A model generated the notes under the pieces. It had not been told where the DNA came from. It worked only from the letters and a program-made list of their open reading frames with translations, and searched no databases. DNA of 64,000 nucleotides from Vibrio maritimus (GTDB lineage: Bacteria; Pseudomonadota; Gammaproteobacteria; Enterobacterales; Vibrionaceae). Below are positions 19,387 to 26,810 of the stretch, one piece after another (the stretch's first letter is position 1; each line of letters starts with the position of its first letter). The stretch is from contig JYJJ01000006.1 in assembly GCA_003263775.1 (NCBI GenBank), positions 280,129 through 344,128 on the forward strand, written 5' to 3'. A program made the translations under genes and the position numbers.

Positions 19387-20100
19387 ATGGCGAGATTGCC
19401 GATGTATCGAAGAATTGCTGATGCAATTCGAGAAAAGATCAGTTCTGGGGAGTACAAGGTAGGTGAGGCGTTGCCAACTGAAGCTCAGCTCCGTGAAGCG
19501 TTCTCGGTAAGTCGAGTTACGGTACGACAGGCAATTAAGTTACTCGTAGAAAACCAAGAACTTGAGAGTATTCAAGGCAGCGGTACCTATGTAAAAGAGA
19601 ACCGTGTTAACTACGACATCTACCAGCAGACAAGCTTCGCAGAGAAGTGGGCGCACCTTAATGGTGTTACTCACAGCGACGTGCTGGCATTTGAGATCCA
19701 AGCGGCTTCGTTGACGATGGCAGAACATCTTGAGATTCAAGAAGGTGAGCGGGTTTTCTATATTAAGCGTGTGCGCTTTCTTGATGATAATCCCATCACC
19801 GTGGAAGAGACTTGGATGCCGATCAGCATGTTCCCGGATCTCACCTATCAGGTGATGCAAGGTTCTAAGTATGACTTTATCGAGAAGCAGAAAGGTCTCG
19901 TTATTGACCGCAGTGAACAGGAAATTATTCCTGTACTGCCTCCTGAAGAAGTCGCGGGACTATTACACATAGACCCAGCTCAGCCGATCATCGAGAAACG
20001 GACCCGCGGATTATTGCGAGGGGACATCGTATTCGAATATAGCCGAAACTATTTTAAATCAAGCGAATACAAGTTTACCTTGGTGGCCAAGCGACATTGA
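19387..20100 (+). CDS. mngR: GntR family (HutC/UTRA subfamily) regulator of mannosylglycerate use
   Basis: Protein of 237 residues. N-terminal winged helix: MYRRIADAIREKISSGEYKVGEALPTEAQLREAFSVSRVTVRQAI, then GSGTYV, typical of GntR. The C-terminal half (RVFYIKRVRFLDDNPITVEETWMP...) is a UTRA effector domain that binds a small molecule, often a phosphosugar. ATG at 19387 follows an AGAGG site; an ATG at 19369 is the alternative. It is divergent from mngA, so it most likely represses mngA-mngB-manA in the absence of phosphorylated substrate, as MngR does in E. coli. Function is inferred from family and position. Confidence 0.85.
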   Translation: MARLPMYRRIADAIREKISSGEYKVGEALPTEAQLREAFSVSRVTVRQAIKLLVENQELESIQGSGTYVKENRVNYDIYQQTSFAEKWAHLNGVTHSDVLAFEIQAASLTMAEHLEIQEGERVFYIKRVRFLDDNPITVEETWMPISMFPDLTYQVMQGSKYDFIEKQKGLVIDRSEQEIIPVLPPEEVAGLLHIDPAQPIIEKRTRGLLRGDIVFEYSRNYFKSSEYKFTLVAKRH

Positions 20101-20232
20101 TAAGAGAGTTACCTGTATCAGGAGTGTCACTTTTTTAAGCGACTACCGGCAAGTTTACTATCTAAACTTGTCACCTCTGCGATTCGCCATTTATAGTTAA
20201 CCTATCAAGCATACCGAAAAGGAATGAAAACA

Positions 20233-20874
20233 ATGCGTTGGATGTTAATTGGGGCCTTGACAGTAGGTGGTTTAGTGGGTTGCCAATCAACTTATTACTC
20301 TGCAATGGAGCAAGTTGGTTACCACAAGCGCGATATTATGGTGACGCGTGTTGAAGATGCCAAAGAGTCTCAGCAGGAAGCGCAAGAGGAGTTTACTAGT
20401 GCGCTCGAGGCGGTATCAGCACTGAGTGGTTTTGATGGCGGTGATTTGGAGAAAGTCTACAACGACATCAACGACAAATACGAAGACAGTGAAAAGGCTG
20501 CGGAAGAGGTGCGTGATCGCATTTCGGCAGTAGAGGATGTTTCTGAAGCATTGTTTGAAGAGTGGCAAGCTGAACTTGAGCAATATACGAGTGCTAAGCT
20601 GCGCCGATCGAGTGAGCAGAAGCTAAAGGATACTCGAGCATCGTATCAAACCATGTTGAAAGCAATGAAGCGAGCAGAGCAGAAGATGACACCTGTATTG
20701 AATACACTGCGTGACAACACCCTCTATCTCAAACACAACCTTAACGCTAGTGCGATTGGCTCATTACAAGGTGAGTTAATCAGCCTTGAGAACGACATTC
20801 AGGTGGCGATCAATCAGATGAATGCCGCGATTGAGGAGTCGGATAAGTTTATTGGTAAGCTTAATAACCAATAG
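20233..20874 (+). CDS. DUF2959 family lipoprotein
   Basis: Lipoprotein of 213 residues. The signal peptide MRWMLIGALTVGGLVGC ends in a lipobox with Cys. The remainder is almost entirely alpha-helical and charged (many Glu, Lys, Ala, Gln), with coiled-coil character from about 45 to 205, and belongs to the DUF2959 family as far as I recognise. Start 20233 has AAAGGA nine bases upstream; the in-frame ATG at 20224 abuts that site and is less likely. Function unknown. It stands alone and is convergent with the marR gene. Confidence 0.75.
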   Translation: MRWMLIGALTVGGLVGCQSTYYSAMEQVGYHKRDIMVTRVEDAKESQQEAQEEFTSALEAVSALSGFDGGDLEKVYNDINDKYEDSEKAAEEVRDRISAVEDVSEALFEEWQAELEQYTSAKLRRSSEQKLKDTRASYQTMLKAMKRAEQKMTPVLNTLRDNTLYLKHNLNASAIGSLQGELISLENDIQVAINQMNAAIEESDKFIGKLNNQ

Positions 20875-20876
20875 AC

Positions 20877-20906
20877 GGTATCAAACAGGTCGTGTTGTTT
20901 GATACC
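20877..20906. terminator. Strong inverted repeat between convergent genes
   Basis: GGTATCAAACA, eight-base loop, TGTTTGATACC; an 11-bp perfect stem right after the DUF2959 stop. There is no clear T-tract on either side, so termination is plausible but not certain. Confidence 0.5.
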
Positions 20907-20917
20907 TTGGCTGGTGG

Positions 20918-21346
20918 CTAGATCTTACCGACTAACTTTTGTAATAGTTGAATCATGGATGCTTGCTCTTGTTCTGTGAGAGGATCAAGAAGCTGTTGAT
21001 TCACTTCGAGAGGCAAGTGGATCACTTCTTTCTTAAGCGCACGACCTTCATTGGTTAGGTAGATTTTAAATGAACGTCGACTGTCGGGATCGGGTTGACG
21101 TTCCACAAGACCTAAGGTCTCTAACTTATCGATAGTGCGTGTCGTCGTCGAGCTTTCTACCTTGGACATCTGAGCGATCTCTCGCTGATTAATCCCTTCT
21201 TTTTCCCATAAGCACATCAACGTTGGCCACAGTGCTAGTGTTAGGCCTTTTTCTTTAAGGCGCTGATCAAACTCTTTAGATGCGTGGTTGGCGACTACAT
21301 TGAGCAGCCAGCCGAAACTGGATTCGCGTGCAAATTCGTTGTTCAT
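20918..21346 (-). CDS. MarR family transcriptional regulator
   Basis: Winged-helix regulator of 142 residues. The DNA-binding core is visible as LWPTLMCLWEKEGINQREIAQMSKVESSTTTRTIDKLETLGLVERQPDPDSRRSFKIYLT, with the usual D-x-R-S/R wing. Start at 21346 (MNNEFARE) follows GGAAATATA; a longer in-frame start at 21385 is less likely. It lies 45 bases downstream of the cytochrome b561 gene on the same strand and is probably in one transcript with it. The nearly 52-bp palindrome in front of that operon contains AGTTGC/GCAACT half-sites typical of MarR operators, so autoregulation is likely. Confidence 0.88.
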   Translation of the reverse strand: MNNEFARESSFGWLLNVVANHASKEFDQRLKEKGLTLALWPTLMCLWEKEGINQREIAQMSKVESSTTTRTIDKLETLGLVERQPDPDSRRSFKIYLTNEGRALKKEVIHLPLEVNQQLLDPLTEQEQASMIQLLQKLVGKI

Positions 21347-21391
21347 TATATTTCCGTTATGCAAATCTTTTATCAAAAATCCCACAATGAA

Positions 21392-22030
21392 CTATACCAT
21401 TGATGGAGCAACTATTGCGATGGTAACTAAAATAGCACCAATTAGCACTAAAAATGCGCGGGTCTGGCTTGCTAGCATTGGAGCTGCGGTAGGGTGTGCC
21501 ATCCATTGTTTGCCTGTCACCATTGCTAGGAGCAGTGGTTTGCCTATGAGTTTGTATCCAACGATCGCTGCTACATGTAAAGCGATCAGCCAAGGTAGCA
21601 GTTGCGCCAATACAAGGTGAACTTGCTCTCCAGCAGCATAAAGACCATCTGGGATTGTGACGCCATGTTGTTCTAGCCCGTCAAATAGTCCGGCGAGTAA
21701 CATCCCGCTTAAACACTGAAGAACAAGAAGGCTTAGCATAGCCACTACCATAAGGGCACCCAGTGGATTGTGCCCCGCAGTGGCAGGTTGTTGACCTTTT
21801 AGATAGCCAAGTATCTGCTTCGGCTTTTTGACAAACTGTTTGAAGCGACTGGTTTCACTGCCAACAATGCCCCATGCCATACGCCATACAAGCAGGGCAA
21901 ATAACACTATACCAAGCTGTAGGTGTGGCCCTGTATGTTGAAGGCCAGTAGCCATTAACGCCATAAACAGTAACGCTTGTGCCCAGTGATAAATGCGAGT
22001 CGCGGCATCCCAGACTTTAATGTTTTTCAT
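21392..22030 (-). CDS. Cytochrome b561-type membrane protein
   Basis: Inner-membrane b-type cytochrome of 212 residues with about four or five hydrophobic helices. Haem-ligand histidines are visible: His15 in TRIYHWAQALLFMALMATG, plus later His residues in GEQVHLVLAQLLPWLIALHVAA. This is the pattern of the Ni/Fe-hydrogenase/cytochrome b561 family. Divergent, 117 bases away, is a cytochrome c' gene, a pairing that suggests the two proteins exchange electrons across the membrane. Starts with MKNIKVWDAATRIYHW. Followed by marR in probable operon. Electron donor and acceptor are not visible. Confidence 0.82.
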   Translation of the reverse strand: MKNIKVWDAATRIYHWAQALLFMALMATGLQHTGPHLQLGIVLFALLVWRMAWGIVGSETSRFKQFVKKPKQILGYLKGQQPATAGHNPLGALMVVAMLSLLVLQCLSGMLLAGLFDGLEQHGVTIPDGLYAAGEQVHLVLAQLLPWLIALHVAAIVGYKLIGKPLLLAMVTGKQWMAHPTAAPMLASQTRAFLVLIGAILVTIAIVAPSMV

Positions 22031-22058
22031 AATATCTACTCGTTATCGAAGAAGTGTG

Positions 22059-22110
22059 ATTAATTTACACAACAACAGTTGCGAACGCAACTATTGTTGT
22101 GTAAATTAAT
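22059..22110. promoter_or_regulatory. 52-bp near-perfect palindrome (candidate MarR operator)
   Basis: Outer arms ATTAATTTACACAACAA (22059-22075) and TTGTTGTGTAAATTAAT (22094-22110) are exact reverse complements. Inside lies GTTGCG, AA, CGCAAC (22078-22091). Only one position of the dyad is mismatched (CA against TA). It is centred in the divergent region between the cytochrome b561-marR and cytochrome c' genes. The inner AGTTGC/GCAACT core resembles operators of MarR-family proteins. Confidence 0.65.
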
Positions 22111-22146
22111 CTGCAAGCAAGTTAATTCTGAAAGTAAGGTGGATGT

Positions 22147-22611
22147 ATGTTGTTAGTAAAAAAGGTTTGCTCTAAAGCTGCAGTAAGTGGATTGGCGTTT
22201 GTATCATTGGCTATGGTGCAAAACGCTCAAGCGATGAGCCATGCTGAGTCTATCGCTACACGTCAATCGGCGTTTGAGCGTATCGAGAGTCAGACCGAAC
22301 GGGTTGCCGATCAAGTGAGTCAGTCACAAGTAGATTGGCAGGCACTTCAAGTGGCCAGTGAACAGCTTCTAGAAGACAGTTTGCTATTGTCTGCGACGTT
22401 CCCTGTGGGTAGCCAGCAAGGGAGCAAGGCGAAAGAGTCGGTTTGGAAGAAACCTGGGAAATTTCAGCAGTTACTAACCGATATGCAGCAAGGCTATCAA
22501 CAGGTCGTGGACGGCGTTCAATCTCAATCTGTGGAGTCGGTCGAAGCTGGACTTGATGCCGCAAACTCTACTTGTCGCAGTTGTCACCGCAGTTACCGCT
22601 CGCGTTGGTGA
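22147..22611 (+). CDS. Cytochrome c' (class II c-type cytochrome)
   Basis: Periplasmic haem protein of 154 residues. Residues 1-29 form a Sec signal peptide ending AMVQNAQA. The mature protein is a predicted helical bundle and ends with the C-terminal haem motif CRSCHRSYR (Cys143, Cys146, His147), the position diagnostic for cytochrome c'. Start ATG at 22147 follows AAGGTGG. Relatives bind nitric oxide or carry electrons to a b561 partner; here the b561 gene is divergent and shares the palindromic control region. Whether this protein senses NO, detoxifies it, or carries electrons cannot be decided from the sequence. Confidence 0.87.
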   Translation: MLLVKKVCSKAAVSGLAFVSLAMVQNAQAMSHAESIATRQSAFERIESQTERVADQVSQSQVDWQALQVASEQLLEDSLLLSATFPVGSQQGSKAKESVWKKPGKFQQLLTDMQQGYQQVVDGVQSQSVESVEAGLDAANSTCRSCHRSYRSRW

Positions 22612-22730
22612 TCGAGCTAAGTCTGTTGGTTGTATTGAACGAATGAACGATTTTTAAACAATAAATTTGTAAATCCCGAAAGCTGTTACAACTATTAGGA
22701 AATAGGCTGATGTTTTTGAGGGATTAATCA

Positions 22731-24064
22731 ATGAGCAGTGTATTCCACCGCAGTTGTCACGGCCAACTGCCAACGGTTAGCCACGGTGAAGGTGTTTATC
22801 TTTTTGATACTCATGGTAAAGCGTACCTTGATGGCTGTGGGGGAGCGGCAGTTTCGAATTTGGGGCACAATCATCCCCGAGTGAAACGAGCTATCCGTGA
22901 CCAGCTTGATGCCGTTCCTTACGCGCATACTGGCTTTTTTACCACGCAAAGTAGTGAGCTTTTAGCAAAGCGTCTTGTGGAGTTAGCTCCGGAGCCGTTA
23001 AAACAGGTTTATTTTGTGAGTGGTGGTTCGGAGGCGGTGGAAGCAGCGCTTAAAATGGCTCGTCAGTATTTTGTTGAGAGAGGAAAACCTCAGAAAACAG
23101 AGTTCATTGCTCGGCGGCAAAGTTATCATGGCAATACACTAGGCGCGCTGGCAGTGGGGGGAACGAATGGCGTCGTGAGCCGTTTCGTCCTTTGCTTACA
23201 ACCAGTCATCATATCGCGCCTTGTTATGCATATCGCGAGCAGATGGCATTTGAGTCTGAGACGGATTACAGCACACGGGTGGCCAACGAACTGGAGCATC
23301 AAATCCTGGCACTCGGCGCGGACAATGTGATGGCATTTGTCGCAGAACCCGTTGTAGGGGCGACCGCAGGCGCAGTCCCTGCTACCAAGCACTATTTTAA
23401 ACGGATAAGAGAGATCTGTGACCAGTACGATGTCCTACTTATCTTGGATGAAGTGATGTGCGGTGTAGGAAGAACGGGGACTTTCTATGCTTTTGAACAA
23501 GAGGGTGTGATACCCGATTTGGTGACCATTGCGAAAGGGCTTGGAGCTGGCTATCAATCGATTGGTGCCGTGGTCGTACAGGAAAAGGTCTATCAGACGA
23601 TCGCCAATGGGTCTGGCTTTTTTCAGCATGGGCACACCTTTATGGGGCATCCAATGGCATGCGCGGCAGCGCTTGCCACAGTGAACACAATTATTGACGA
23701 TGAACTCCTCTCCGCCGTCACCACTCAGGGGAAAGGGTTATCTAATAAGCTACATAGCGCACTCGATGACTTGCCGTTTGTCGGTGATATTCGTGGGCGA
23801 GGCTTGTTTATCGGTATTGAACTCGTGGCGGATAAAGTCACGAAAGCGCCGCTGCCTTCGACGACACAAGCGCACAAGTGGGTAAAATCCATCGCTATGG
23901 AACAAGGGTTAATGTGCTACCCAATGTCGGGCACTATCGATGGCAAACAAGGGCATCACGTCTTACTCGCACCGCCCTTCATCATCGGTGACACAGAGCT
24001 GGACGAGTTGGTCGTTAAACTCACTAATTCACTCAAACGCGCCGCTGCAAAGTGGAGGGCATAG
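22731..24064 (+). CDS. Class III PLP-dependent aminotransferase (one apparent frameshift)
   Basis: Omega-type aminotransferase of 444 residues once one base is restored. Visible: DGCGGAAVSNLGHNHPRVKRAI, VSGGSEAVEAALKMARQY, SYHGNTLGALAVGG, LILDEVMCGVGRTG, and the PLP lysine in VTIAKGLGAGYQS. The frame is lost in the G run at 23156-23161; one more G gives VGGNEWRREPFRPLLTTSHH. ATG at 22731 follows GAGGGAT. It is followed immediately by a BKACE gene and a TAXI binding protein, so it probably removes an amino group to make a beta-keto acid, or acts elsewhere in the same route. The donor is unknown. Confidence 0.83.
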
Positions 24065-24065
24065 C

Positions 24066-24907
24066 ATGACTGTCCAACTGTTTTCTGAATCGGCGATCAT
24101 AGTAGCACCCAATGGGGCACGTAAAACCCGACGCGATCACCCGAATCTTCCTATGGATCTGCCAAGTATTATTGATGAGGCGATTGCGTGTCGAGATGCT
24201 GGAGCGGCGATGGTGCATTTGCATGCTCGGGATAAACAAGGTCAGCACTCGCTTGAGCTTTCCGATAACCTACCTCTATACCAAGGGCTCAAGGAGCGGG
24301 TAGGTGACAGTTTGTTGGTTCAACTGACCACGGAGCGGTCGGTCAGTATCTTCCAGAGCAGCAGCAGGCATTAATTAAAGCAATCAAACCGGAAGCTGCG
24401 TCTTTTGCGCTTCGAGAGCTTATTCCTGATGAGCAGCACCTAACATCGGCGAGTCGTTTCTTTCACTGGGTCGCAGAGCAAGGCATCATCTCGCAATATA
24501 TCCTCTATGACGAACAAGACTTGCAGCGCTATTTGCGATGGTTATCGCGTGGATTGTTGCCCAAATACCACCATCATTTGTTATTAGTATTAGGGCGCTA
24601 TCGCGATGGGCAGTTGGCACATCCTCAGGATCTCGCTCCTATGTTGAGATCACAATTATTTGAACTGGATCACCGTTGGGCGGTGTGTGCCTTTGGTCAT
24701 TTTGAACACAATTGCTTGACGGCTGCTATGCTTATGGGGGCTGACGTACGAGTAGGGTTTGAAAATAATCATTATGACAATCAAGGTGCTATCGCGGATA
24801 GCAATGCTGTTTTAGTGACTCAACTTGTCGATACGGCGACAGCGCTCAACATCAAACCGATGACAACAGAAAGATTAAAAAACCATCTCACTTCGACCGG
24901 TTGTTAA
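24066..24907 (+). CDS. Beta-keto acid cleavage enzyme, BKACE/DUF849 (one apparent frameshift)
   Basis: About 280 residues. BKACE enzymes use acetyl-CoA to convert a beta-keto acid to acetoacetate and a new acyl-CoA. Features seen: [13 protein letters not shown] near the start; the metal-binding HLHARD; and a C-terminal [23 protein letters not shown]. The frame breaks near 24335, where restoring one G gives [16 protein letters not shown] and joins the two halves. ATG at 24066 follows GGAGGG and directly abuts the aminotransferase stop, so the two are translationally linked. Known relatives act on 3-keto-5-aminohexanoate and dehydrocarnitine; the substrate here is unknown. Confidence 0.8.
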
Positions 24908-24951
24908 GGAGTACACCGGTCAGGATACCTACGACAGGAAAAGGAATAATT

Positions 24952-25926
24952 ATGACCAAAATAAAGACCATGTTAACCGTATCTGCTGTTTGTATGGCAA
25001 TGGGCGGCGCTACCCTCGCGCACGCCAAAGACCAATTTGTCACAATTGGTACTGGTGGTGTAACAGGTGTCTATTATCCTACTGGAGGGGCGATTTGCCG
25101 ATTGGTAAATAAAGACCGCAAAGATCACTCGATTCGCTGTTCTGTAGAAAGTACAGGCGGTTCTATCTACAACATTAACACCATTCGAGCGGGTGAGCTG
25201 GACTTAGGTATCGCGCAATCAGATTGGCAATATCATGCGTACAATGGTACTAGCAAATTTGCTGATGCCGGCCCTTACAAAGAGCTTCGCGCAGTGTTTT
25301 CTATTCACCCAGAACCGTTTACCGTTGTGGCACGTGCTGACTCAGGTATTGAGAAGTTTGAAGACCTAAAAGGCAAACGAGTGAACATCGGTAACCCAGG
25401 CTCAGGCCAACGCGGTACGATGGAAGTACTGATGGAAGGCTACGGTTGGGGCATGGATGTATTCAAACTGACTTCTGAACTGAAGGCTTCTGAGCAATCT
25501 AAAGCGCTTTGTGACAATAAAATTGATGCAATGATCTATACCGTTGGTCACCCTAGTGGCGCTATCAAAGAAGCAACAACCTCTTGTGATAGCAAGCTAG
25601 TAACCGTTGACGGCTCTGTGGTTGACAAGTTGGTAGCAGACAACAGTTTCTATCGTGTTGCCACAGTGCCTGGTGGCATGTACAAAGGTAATCCTGAAGA
25701 CACGACGACTTTTGGTGTAGGTGCGACATTTGTTTCATCTACCGCTGTACCAGAAGATGTGGTGTATAACATCGTTAAGTCAGTGTTTGAAAACTTTGAT
25801 GATTTCAAGCGTTTACACCCAGCATTCGCTAACCTGAAGAAAGAAGAAATGATCAAAGATGGTCTATCGGCGCCACTGCATCCAGGTGCGGAGAAATACT
25901 ACAAAGAAGTGGGTCTACTTAAATAG
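24952..25926 (+). CDS. TAXI family TRAP transporter solute-binding protein
   Basis: Periplasmic binding protein of 324 residues. Signal peptide [19 protein letters not shown] ends near ALAHA. The mature start [20 protein letters not shown], the [17 protein letters not shown] segment and [20 protein letters not shown] are characteristic of TAXI proteins. Start at 24952 follows AGGAAAAGGAA; an upstream in-frame start at 24901 is unlikely. It is the third gene after the aminotransferase and BKACE, with no membrane permease in this window, so it must work with a TRAP permease encoded elsewhere or be an orphan. Its ligand is probably the substrate of the two enzymes (inference). Confidence 0.88.
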   Translation: MTKIKTMLTVSAVCMAMGGATLAHAKDQFVTIGTGGVTGVYYPTGGAICRLVNKDRKDHSIRCSVESTGGSIYNINTIRAGELDLGIAQSDWQYHAYNGTSKFADAGPYKELRAVFSIHPEPFTVVARADSGIEKFEDLKGKRVNIGNPGSGQRGTMEVLMEGYGWGMDVFKLTSELKASEQSKALCDNKIDAMIYTVGHPSGAIKEATTSCDSKLVTVDGSVVDKLVADNSFYRVATVPGGMYKGNPEDTTTFGVGATFVSSTAVPEDVVYNIVKSVFENFDDFKRLHPAFANLKKEEMIKDGLSAPLHPGAEKYYKEVGLLK

Positions 25927-25948
25927 TCAAATGGCCTTATAAAAATCC

Positions 25949-25978
25949 AAACCCAACGCTATTGCGTTGGGTTTGTTG
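25949..25978 (+). terminator. Rho-independent terminator after the TAXI gene
   Basis: AAACCCAACGC, TATT loop, GCGTTGGGTTT; an 11-bp perfect stem followed by a T-rich stretch. Confidence 0.9.
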
Positions 25979-25995
25979 CTTTTGGGGGGAAGCAA

Positions 25996-26024
25996 AAAAA
26001 GAGGCAATACAAAACGGTATTGCC
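25996..26024 (-). terminator. Rho-independent terminator of the DM13 gene
   Basis: GGCAATAC, six-base loop, GTATTGCC. Reading leftward the stem is followed by TC and seven T, so it ends the leftward transcript from 26636. Confidence 0.8.
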
Positions 26025-26168
26025 CCGAGTTACACACATAACACAAGTTCTAGGTGCTTAAGGCCAAATCATAATGCGCCTAGTTGCGTTTGTTTTTGTC
26101 AGCAAACCGTGAGCGAAATGTCAGCGCCATTGGCAGTTGGAACCGCTCTCACAGTTATTTTTTCGACA

Positions 26169-26636
26169 TCAATTTAGCTTGGCAGAGGTAATAAACTCGC
26201 CAAAACTTTCACACCACACAATGGCAGTGTTGTACTGAGTTAAGTCGGTTTGTTCAGGGAGTGTCAGCAAAAAACGATCGAAGGTTTTTACATCTCCTAC
26301 TTGAAGCATGGATGCTTTGTTGGCGACAAACTCTGCCTCAGTTTCTATGAAGGTAGGAGAGAGGTACAGTTTGTAATCAGGCCCCGGAGCCAGTTCGCCG
26401 ATAAACATCGCACTCTTGTCGGAAAAGCTGATTCTACCCTCGCCCCAGTGGAGAAAGTCACTGTCCGCGCGCTCTTTGCTAAATTCGCCCTGATAAACAA
26501 TGGCTGAGCTTTGCGACTCAATTGCCTCTATGGATGGCGAGTCAGGCTGAGTGAGAATAGGTAGAACATAGATCCCCAACATAAAGCCAGCAAACAACGC
26601 CGCTAAGTGAGTAAAAAGTAATAAGACACGTTTCAC
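26169..26636 (-). CDS. DM13 domain-containing membrane-anchored protein
   Basis: Protein of 155 residues with an N-terminal hydrophobic anchor or signal (about 4-30, LLLFTHLAALFAGFMLGIYV). The rest is a DM13 domain: YQGEFS..., GEGRISF, APGPDYKLYLSPTF, and the closing YNTAIVWCESFGEFITSAKL with the conserved Cys. DM13 domains are proposed to take part in redox or electron transfer; no bacterial role is settled. GTG start at 26636 with AGGGAA upstream. It is divergent from a large secreted protein gene, with a TTGATAGCTATCAA palindrome between them. Ends before its own terminator. Confidence 0.8.
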   Translation of the reverse strand: MKRVLLLFTHLAALFAGFMLGIYVLPILTQPDSPSIEAIESQSSAIVYQGEFSKERADSDFLHWGEGRISFSDKSAMFIGELAPGPDYKLYLSPTFIETEAEFVANKASMLQVGDVKTFDRFLLTLPEQTDLTQYNTAIVWCESFGEFITSAKLN

Positions 26637-26701
26637 AGAGATTCCCTTCTATTCAAAAACGGATAATACATAGAGATAACTCTAGTACAGCGATGAACTG
26701 A

Positions 26702-26715
26702 TTGATAGCTATCAA
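26702..26715. promoter_or_regulatory. 14-bp palindrome in the DM13/secreted-protein divergent region
   Basis: TTGATAGCTATCAA is a perfect palindrome located between the divergent start codons at 26636 and 26811. Candidate shared operator; no regulator gene adjoins it. Confidence 0.35.
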
Positions 26716-26810
26716 AGCTGTTGTTACTTAGCGGTCTCTTGTTACGTCTGCGATGGTATTTCCTGTGTTTGCTTACAAGCTCTCCTATACTTTTGGCTAG
26801 GGGGATTGCT

